From: JACOVP01 sp035289145
Lineage (GTDB): Archaea; Nanobdellota; Nanobdellia; SCGC-AAA011-G17; UBA489
Direction of reading: 5' to 3'
DNA length: 9,398 nt
Assembly: GCA_035289145.1 (NCBI GenBank)
Contig: DATDXZ010000039.1
Coordinates: 1-9,398, forward strand
Each line of letters begins with the position of its first letter. Within the stretch, counting starts at the first letter, position 1. The notes beneath the pieces are model-generated. The model saw only the letters and a list, made by a program, of their open reading frames with translations, did not search any database and was not told the DNA's origin. A program made the position numbers and the translations under genes. Shown piece after piece: positions 4,684 to 9,398 of the stretch.

Positions 4684-5078
4684 TGTTTCTGAGCTTGCCC
4701 ATATTGAGGTTGTCTAAAGCCTGTAGCATATTCTTCTTCACGTGTAACAGCTACTCCTTTACTTGGTCTTCTTCTATGGATTTCATGAGCTACAGCTAGT
4801 AACGATCTTGCAAATTCATCAAGCTCTTTTCTTGCCACGTTTTGACTTCCTTCCCAGCGCACTACAAATCCATCTCTTGTAGTTCTTTTAATTTCATAGC
4901 TTCCAATTCCATGTCGCTGCCTAATGGCATCATCTACCTTTCTTCTTCCATATCTGTGTTCTGGATCGTCTAAATCATTAAATACTCTTTCTGTGTGCTC
5001 ATCTGTACGCAATATTTGAGGTTTTAAACTAATAGTAATATAAACAATATCTGTTAATGAAGTCATTGGTTGGTTCAT
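4677..5078 (-). CDS. Unknown 133-residue protein between EF-1alpha and uS10
   Basis: I do not recognise a family. The protein starts MNQPMTSLTDIVYITISL, a hydrophobic strand. A charged, His/Arg-rich middle follows (DDPEHRYGRRKVDDAIRQRH), then a likely beta hairpin (SYEIKRTTRDGFVVRWEG) and a helix (ELDEFARSLLAVAHEIHRRR). The tail ends QPQYGQAQKHL. There is no signal peptide or membrane helix, so it is cytoplasmic. The start at 5078 is set by AGGTGA four bases upstream; the frame extends to a TTG at 5120, but without such a site. It lies between two core translation genes on the same strand, after a terminator-like hairpin at the end of EF-1alpha. A translation- or RNA-related role is guilt by association only. 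Confidence 0.7.
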   Translation of the reverse strand: MNQPMTSLTDIVYITISLKPQILRTDEHTERVFNDLDDPEHRYGRRKVDDAIRQRHGIGSYEIKRTTRDGFVVRWEGSQNVARKELDEFARSLLAVAHEIHRRRPSKGVAVTREEEYATGFRQPQYGQAQKHL

Positions 5079-5082
5079 GTGT

Positions 5083-5088
5083 TCACCT
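5083..5088 (-). promoter_or_regulatory. AGGTGA ribosome binding site of the 133-aa gene
   Basis: AGGTGA on the minus strand lies four bases before the ATG at 5078. It matches the archaeal 16S rRNA 3' end and fixes the start against the longer TTG alternative. Confidence 0.75.
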
Positions 5089-5140
5089 TTTACTTGTAGT
5101 TTTCTGATAAATGTGCTCAAAAATTGAAAGCAAAAAAATG

Positions 5141-5167
5141 AGAAAATAAAGAAGGAAAAACCTTCTT
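5141..5167 (-). terminator. Terminator-like hairpin at the end of EF-1alpha
   Basis: On the minus strand AAGAAGG (5167-5161) pairs perfectly with CCTTCTT (5155-5149) around a TTTTT loop. T-rich sequence follows, with another T-run slightly farther on. The hairpin begins inside the EF-1alpha stop codon. It may reduce read-through into the 133-aa gene. Confidence 0.55.
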
Positions 5168-6452
5168 ATAACGCTTTAGCAACTAAGTCGATGCACATTC
5201 CTGCAGCGACTGTTGAACCAGCATCACGAACAGCAAAACGAGCCATATGCGGGATATCTTTTTGTCGTTCAATGACTAATGGTTTGGTTGGCTTGACTTT
5301 GATAATAGCTGCGTCGCCATTCTTGATGAAGTCAGGGTGTTCTTGCAAGACTTGACCAGTTGCAGGGTCTAACTTCTTCACGATTTCCACGATCTGACAT
5401 GCCACTTGTGATGTGTGGATGTGGAAGACTGGAGTGTAACCTTTGGTAATCACGGTTGGGTGATTCAAGACTACGATCTGCGCTGTGAATTCAGAACAGA
5501 CTGTAGGTGGGTTGGACTCTGGACCAAGCACGTCACCGCGCGCAATATCCTTCTTAGTAATACCGCGAACGTTGAAGCCTATGTTGTCACCAGCAATAGC
5601 TTCTGCAACGACTTCATGATGCATCTCGATGGATTTTACTTCACCTTTGATGCCTTTACCATCTCTAGCAGGAACTACAATAATTTTATCGTTGGTCTTC
5701 ATCTTACCAGTTTCGATTCTCCCTACTGGAACGACACCAATACCCGGGATGTTATACACATCTTGAATTGGCATACGCAATGGCAAAGTAATTGGCTTTT
5801 CAGGCTCCTTGAACAGATCTAATTGTTCTTTGATGGTTGGGCCTGTGTACCAAGGCATATTTGTAGATTTCTTGACTACATTGTCTCCATTGTAGGAGCT
5901 TGTTGGGATGAATTGAATGTTATCAGCTTTGAAACCAACCATAGCTGCTAATTTCTTTAATTCAGCAACTACAGCGTCGAATTTAGCCTGATCATACTTG
6001 ACTACATCCATCTTGTTGACTACGACTGACACTTGTTGTACACCTAAGGTTTTGAGTAACCAGATATGTTCTTTGGTTTGCGCCATGATACCGTCTGGGG
6101 CTGCGCATACTAAGAATGCACAGTCAGCTTGGGAAGCACCTGTAATCATATTCTTGACGAAGTCCTTGTGTCCGGGAGCATCGATAATAGTGACTTCGAA
6201 TTTGTCTGTTAAGAATTTTTGATAAGATAAATCAATAGTTACACCACGCTCTTGCTCTTCTTTTAAGTTGTCCATAACGAAAGCGAATTCGAAACCAGAT
6301 TTACCTAATTGCTGGGCCTTTTCCTTGAGCTTTCTCATAGCTTGTTCGTCGATGTTACCAGAATCATACATCAGACGTCCAACTGTAGTAGACTTTCCGT
6401 GGTCAACGTGACCTACGAAGATAACGTTAATGTGTGGTTTTTGCTTTGCCAT
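5166..6452 (-). CDS. tuf: Translation elongation factor 1-alpha (aEF1A)
   Basis: This complete 428-residue GTPase delivers aminoacyl-tRNA to the ribosome. G1 is GHVDHGKST at residues 14-22. Switch I is EEQERGVTID with Thr72. G3 is DAPGH at 91-95, G4 NKMD at 146-149 and G5 around TSSYNGDN. Two beta-barrel domains follow (from about 225, with PLRMPIQDVYNIPGIGVVPV) and end in RFAVRDAGSTVAAG and VAKAL. Length and motifs are normal for archaeal EF-1A, and no intein is present, unlike in EF-2 upstream. The ATG at 6452 has GGAGAT about nine bases before it and a TATA box (6503-6511) about 55 bases upstream, so the mRNA has a leader of roughly 28 bases. A second TATA-like element lies at 6479-6488. 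A hairpin overlaps the stop codon. Confidence 0.97.
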   Translation of the reverse strand: MAKQKPHINVIFVGHVDHGKSTTVGRLMYDSGNIDEQAMRKLKEKAQQLGKSGFEFAFVMDNLKEEQERGVTIDLSYQKFLTDKFEVTIIDAPGHKDFVKNMITGASQADCAFLVCAAPDGIMAQTKEHIWLLKTLGVQQVSVVVNKMDVVKYDQAKFDAVVAELKKLAAMVGFKADNIQFIPTSSYNGDNVVKKSTNMPWYTGPTIKEQLDLFKEPEKPITLPLRMPIQDVYNIPGIGVVPVGRIETGKMKTNDKIIVVPARDGKGIKGEVKSIEMHHEVVAEAIAGDNIGFNVRGITKKDIARGDVLGPESNPPTVCSEFTAQIVVLNHPTVITKGYTPVFHIHTSQVACQIVEIVKKLDPATGQVLQEHPDFIKNGDAAIIKVKPTKPLVIERQKDIPHMARFAVRDAGSTVAAGMCIDLVAKAL

Positions 6453-6461
6453 TGTTTAAGT

Positions 6462-6467
6462 ATCTCC
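6462..6467 (-). promoter_or_regulatory. Ribosome binding site of EF-1alpha
   Basis: GGAGAT on the minus strand, about nine bases before the ATG at 6452, downstream of the TATA box at 6503-6511. Confidence 0.55.
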
Positions 6468-6502
6468 TTTGAGTATTTGTATAAAGAATTGGGCTATTGA
6501 CG

Positions 6503-6511
6503 ATTTATAAA
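6503..6511 (-). promoter_or_regulatory. TATA box of EF-1alpha
   Basis: TTTATAAAT on the minus strand, in the 99-base gap between the 136-aa gene and EF-1alpha. Expected transcription start is near 6480. A second possible TATA element, TTCTTTATAC, lies at 6479-6488. Confidence 0.6.
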
Positions 6512-6551
6512 GGTTACGGTAGAAATGAGCTTTTGGGTGTTTTTTATTAAG

Positions 6552-6962
6552 TTACAAGGTAGTCTCTGGCCTATGTGCTGCAATAATTTTTCTATTATAT
6601 TCTTGAAAACACGCATTATGTAACTCCGCATACCTATTTCTGGTTAAAGAGAATTCTCGACTACAGTCATTGCATACTATAACTAGTGGTTGTTGTCCTT
6701 TAGCATCATCATGTTCCTCACGTAGTCTATCTAGCAATATTGCTTGGCTCATATAAAAAGAATGCTCTAATTTAGTTTCAGGTCTGGCAGGTTCATACTG
6801 AGCTATTTCTCTTTCTAAACCACCACTAGCATTTTTCAGATGTGTTCCACTAAAATTCCCATCTTTTCTGCCACACTTACAATCTATGGCAAAATGACCA
6901 TCTCTACTCATATCTAGAATATAAGTTGCTTCTGGCGTTTCTAATTCTAAAACAAGTCCCAT
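6552..6962 (-). CDS. Unknown 136-residue CxC/CxxC protein coupled to EF-2
   Basis: I do not recognise a family. The ATG at 6962 is separated by a single base from the EF-2 stop codon (TAA-G-ATG), so translation probably reinitiates from EF-2. A longer frame from a TTG at 6989 is less likely. Four cysteines form two pairs, Cys28-x-Cys30 (DCKCG) and Cys97-x-x-Cys100 (VCNDCSREF). Both are flanked by beta-strand-like sequence and could hold one zinc ion. Between them is a helical, charged region (AQYEPARPETKLEHS, then AILLDRLREEHDDAK). There is no signal peptide or membrane segment. A nucleic-acid or ribosome-binding role would fit the location but is inference. A TATA box after it starts the EF-1alpha unit. 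Confidence 0.75.
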   Translation of the reverse strand: MGLVLELETPEATYILDMSRDGHFAIDCKCGRKDGNFSGTHLKNASGGLEREIAQYEPARPETKLEHSFYMSQAILLDRLREEHDDAKGQQPLVIVCNDCSREFSLTRNRYAELHNACFQEYNRKIIAAHRPETTL

Positions 6963-6963
6963 C

Positions 6964-9398
6964 TTATTCAGTAGGAGTTTCTTCCTCAACCTTGAGACCC
7001 TTTCTCTCTCTGATTCTTTGCATCACTTTAAGCTGCAATTCGCTAGGTAGTTTTTCAAACATCTGATCCACTAAGAAATAAGAACCACGACCCTCTGTTG
7101 CAGAACGAAGGTCGGAAGCTAGACCGAAGGACTCAGCGACTGGCAGTTTAGCACGGATGCTCATAAAGTTTCCTTCTTGTTTTACATTAAGCAATTGACC
7201 ACGCTTGTTTTGGACTAATTTTGAAATTTCTCCCATGTAATCTGCTGGAGCATCAATCTGCAATACTTGCAAAGGTTCATAGAGAACTGCGTTACCAGAA
7301 TTCATGGAACCACGAATAGATTCACGAATTGCTGGAACTACTTGCGCAGGACCACGGTGAATAGCATCTTCATGCAACTTACAATCTTTGACAATGACTT
7401 TCATTTTAATGACAGGCTCACGAGCGATTGGACCTTGCTTCATAACTTGTTCGAAGCCATCAGTGATTAATTCCTGGACTTCACCGATATATACAATACC
7501 GCGAGTGTCATCAATCAACATATTACCGTTGAAAATATCACGCACTTTCTTGGCTTCCTTGGCAGCCCATCCTAACTTTTCTAAAACATCATATAATTTG
7601 GTGTCTTTCTTGGATACACGACCTTCTGGAATATCGCCTTTCTTGATTGCTGCATGGACATTTTCTTCTAGAGGTTCACAGACAATATAGAATTTGTTAT
7701 GCTTGTTTGGAGACTTTCCTTCCATTTCTTGACCAGGCTTCTGCATGGATTCTCTGTACACTACAATTGGTGGAGAAGTCTTAATATCTAATCCTTTTTC
7801 TGTCTTGATACGATTTTCAATAATTTCTAAGTGCAATTCACCCATACCATGAATAAGATTTTCACCAGTTTCTTGGTTGATATCAATCTTGATGGATGGA
7901 TCTTCTTTCAAGACTTTCTTTAAGACTTCCACTAATTTTGGCAAGTCTTGTGGTCTTTTTGGCTCGATAGCTTTAGTAATTACAGGCTCAAAAATATGCT
8001 TTAATTCCTCAAAAGGAGTTTCAGGACCTTCAGTAATTGTTTCTCCAGCCATACCAGAGATACCACCTAAAGCTAAGACATTACCAGCTGAAACACTATC
8101 TATTGACTCTGGCTTGATACCTTTATACATGAAGACTTGCGCAATACGTTGCGTATCTTTCGCATTATTGAGATAGACTGTTTGTCCTTCTCTAACAGTT
8201 CCGGAAAAGAGACGACCAGCACATAATTCTCTGCCGAATCGCGGATCAATAGTAATTCTTGTGATGACAAACGCAATTTTTCCATTAGGATTACCGACGA
8301 GCAGATCTTTACCGAATTGTGTGTCTAAATCTCCATGCCAGATGTGAGGAATACGATATTTCTGCGCTTCTAAAGGAGTAGGCAAATGCTTGATTACCAT
8401 TTCTAAAATAACTTCGAAGACTGGCGCCTTTTCCCAAATCCATTTTTGTCTGTCTTCTTCAGTTACATCTTCTTTATATAAGTTGACAATATCTTTGAAT
8501 GAGACATTTTTCTTCTTCATATAGGGAATAGATAAGGCCCAGTTTTCACGAGCAGAACCGAAAGCTACACTGCCATTTAAAATGTCTACTTGCCATTTTT
8601 TTTTGTACTCCTCTTCAGCAGTGTTCTCGATTAAGGTGTTAAATTCCATAATTAATTTCAAGAAACGCTCCTGCATTTGCTCTGGAGTGAATTTTAATTC
8701 GTTGATGAGACGATCGACTTTGTTAATGAATAAGACTGGCTTTACTCTTTCACGAATAGCTTGACGCACTACTGTCTCTGTCTGCGGCATAATGCCTTCT
8801 ACAGCGCAAATTAAAACGATTGTTCCATCAACAGCACGCATTGCTCGAGTAACATTGCCACCAAAGTCCACGTGACCAGGAGTATCAATCAAGTTAATGA
8901 GATATCTGTTTCCATCAAAAGTGTGACACATGGATACATTAGCCGCGTCTACTGTCAATAATCGCTCTTGTTCATCTGCATGCTGCCAAGTTGCCATACC
9001 TGCGTCTAAGTCGCCAGCTGCTTTCGAACTTATGTGACCGGATGCCGCTAATAAATTATCAGTTAATGCTGTATTGTGCATGACAATGCCTTCCGCGACA
9101 AATGTGTGATTATCCGGGACTGTGAAATCATAGACTGTTTCTTCGTATCCTTCACTAATGTTCTCAACTTCTACAAACGCTAAATCTTTGAATGTATTTT
9201 TTTGTACAAGAATAGTATTTTGTCTTCCGTGGCTTGTTACGATTTTGATGATATCATATTCTTCTTTATTCGCTCTTTTTTCCTTCCAGAAGAAATCCAA
9301 ATTCTTAGCACATACTACTTGATCATCTAATCGTAATTCTCCAGCAACTTTTTCTACAAACTGCATATTTTCAAACACTATATATTTATGTTCTGGAG
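6964..9398 (-). CDS. fusA: Translation elongation factor 2 with intein (5' end off window)
   Basis: EF-2 is the GTPase that moves tRNAs and mRNA after peptide-bond formation. The frame is open through the right edge, so the true start, about the first 25 EF-2 residues and the intein's N-terminus are missing; the GTG at 9376-9378 is internal. EF-2 sequence resumes at Thr (9072-9070) with TALTDNLLAASG, directly after the intein's terminal His-Asn. About 702 EF-2 residues follow, close to the archaeal full length. Visible are switch I (EQERLLTVDAANVSM), G3 DTPGH (8886-8872), G4 NKVD (8724-8713), G5 GSA, and the DAIHRGPAQ loop with the diphthamide-site His (7359-7357). The C-terminal domain runs to EEETPTE. 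The intein splits the P-loop between GK and T, so unspliced protein cannot bind GTP normally. Confidence 0.96.
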   Translation of the reverse strand, partial: PEHKYIVFENMQFVEKVAGELRLDDQVVCAKNLDFFWKEKRANKEEYDIIKIVTSHGRQNTILVQKNTFKDLAFVEVENISEGYEETVYDFTVPDNHTFVAEGIVMHNTALTDNLLAASGHISSKAAGDLDAGMATWQHADEQERLLTVDAANVSMCHTFDGNRYLINLIDTPGHVDFGGNVTRAMRAVDGTIVLICAVEGIMPQTETVVRQAIRERVKPVLFINKVDRLINELKFTPEQMQERFLKLIMEFNTLIENTAEEEYKKKWQVDILNGSVAFGSARENWALSIPYMKKKNVSFKDIVNLYKEDVTEEDRQKWIWEKAPVFEVILEMVIKHLPTPLEAQKYRIPHIWHGDLDTQFGKDLLVGNPNGKIAFVITRITIDPRFGRELCAGRLFSGTVREGQTVYLNNAKDTQRIAQVFMYKGIKPESIDSVSAGNVLALGGISGMAGETITEGPETPFEELKHIFEPVITKAIEPKRPQDLPKLVEVLKKVLKEDPSIKIDINQETGENLIHGMGELHLEIIENRIKTEKGLDIKTSPPIVVYRESMQKPGQEMEGKSPNKHNKFYIVCEPLEENVHAAIKKGDIPEGRVSKKDTKLYDVLEKLGWAAKEAKKVRDIFNGNMLIDDTRGIVYIGEVQELITDGFEQVMKQGPIAREPVIKMKVIVKDCKLHEDAIHRGPAQVVPAIRESIRGSMNSGNAVLYEPLQVLQIDAPADYMGEISKLVQNKRGQLLNVKQEGNFMSIRAKLPVAESFGLASDLRSATEGRGSYFLVDQMFEKLPSELQLKVMQRIRERKGLKVEEETPTE
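9073..9398 (-). other. Mini-intein in the EF-2 P-loop (C-terminal part visible)
   Basis: About 108 intein residues are visible. The C-terminal splicing blocks are clear: VYDFTVPDNHTFVAEGIVMHN, ending in His-Asn (9078-9073), followed by Thr as the +1 extein nucleophile. At the right edge the frame reads PEHKYIVFENMQFVEKVAGE, preceded by a codon ending in CT that would be Thr if its missing base is A. TPEH would then be the block B TxxH motif. The following AGELRLDDQVV is typical of the end of the N-terminal splicing domain. Only about 65-70 residues separate the two halves, and they contain no LAGLIDADG-type endonuclease. This is therefore probably a contiguous mini-intein. The block B assignment depends on one base outside the window. 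Confidence 0.88.

Noticed and set aside
5079..5120. N-terminal extension of the 133-aa protein from a TTG
   Set aside because: The extension covers the AGGTGA ribosome binding site, which lies four bases before the ATG at 5078. TTG has no such support.
6963..6989. N-terminal extension of the 136-aa protein from a TTG inside EF-2
   Set aside because: The ATG one base after the EF-2 stop codon is a simpler reinitiation start. The extension is just the out-of-frame reading of the EF-2 C-terminus.
9376..9378. GTG as start codon of EF-2
   Set aside because: The frame stays open to the window edge, and the sequence on both sides of the GTG is intein. The real start must lie outside the window.
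9073..9398. Split (trans-splicing) intein half
   Set aside because: The frame runs without a stop from the probable block B into the C-terminal blocks, so this part is contiguous. A break farther upstream cannot be excluded but nothing suggests it.
1..9398. CRISPR arrays, insertion sequences, rRNA genes, toxin-antitoxin pairs
   Set aside because: I saw no regularly spaced repeats, transposase motifs, terminal inverted repeats, rRNA-like sequence or recognisable toxin-antitoxin proteins in the window.

Overview
This window is archaeal chromosome, AT-rich and densely coded. The evidence is an archaeal/eukaryotic-type EF-1alpha and EF-2 (with a diphthamide-site histidine), archaeal ribosomal protein uS10, a class II tRNA gene interrupted by bulge-helix-bulge (BHB) introns, TATA boxes in place of -10/-35 promoters, and GGTGA/GGAGG ribosome binding sites. 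Small size, many short unknown genes and a tandem Lrp/AsnC regulator would suit a DPANN-type archaeon, but that placement is inference.

Left part (1-2677). After an ambiguous edge fragment comes a very small gene (214-300) for a 28-residue peptide in which half the residues are Lys/Arg. It has a TATA box, a perfect GAGGAGG ribosome binding site and a hairpin/T-run terminator. Convergent to it, on the minus strand, lie a GalT-like HIT-family nucleotidyltransferase, a small membrane-anchored HELGH protein, a minimal O6-alkylguanine-DNA alkyltransferase that overlaps it by 11 bases, and a two-CBS-domain protein.

Middle (2678-4155). A 190-base T-rich divergent promoter region separates the GalT-like gene from a plus-strand pair: a tandem HTH-RAM Lrp/AsnC regulator and an overlapping gene for a two-helix membrane protein.

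Right part (4158-9398), all minus strand. This is an archaeal str-type translation cluster in the order EF-2, unknown 136-aa CxC/CxxC protein, EF-1alpha, unknown 133-aa protein, uS10, tRNA-Ser. Two unknown genes sit between the translation genes. EF-2 runs off the right edge and carries an intein inserted in its GTP-binding P-loop, between Lys and Thr of GK|T. The visible intein passes from the N-terminal splicing block to the C-terminal splicing block with no room for a homing endonuclease, so it looks like a mini-intein. The tRNA-Ser(GGA) gene can be read as having two introns, 29 nt at position 29/30 and 13 nt at 37/38. Removing the first would create the anticodon stem that the second needs.

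Several genes (uS10, GalT-like, Lrp, CBS, probably HELGH) have a TATA box about 26-28 bases before the ATG and so are probably leaderless. Others (basic peptide, EF-1alpha, 133-aa protein, MGMT) have clear ribosome binding sites.
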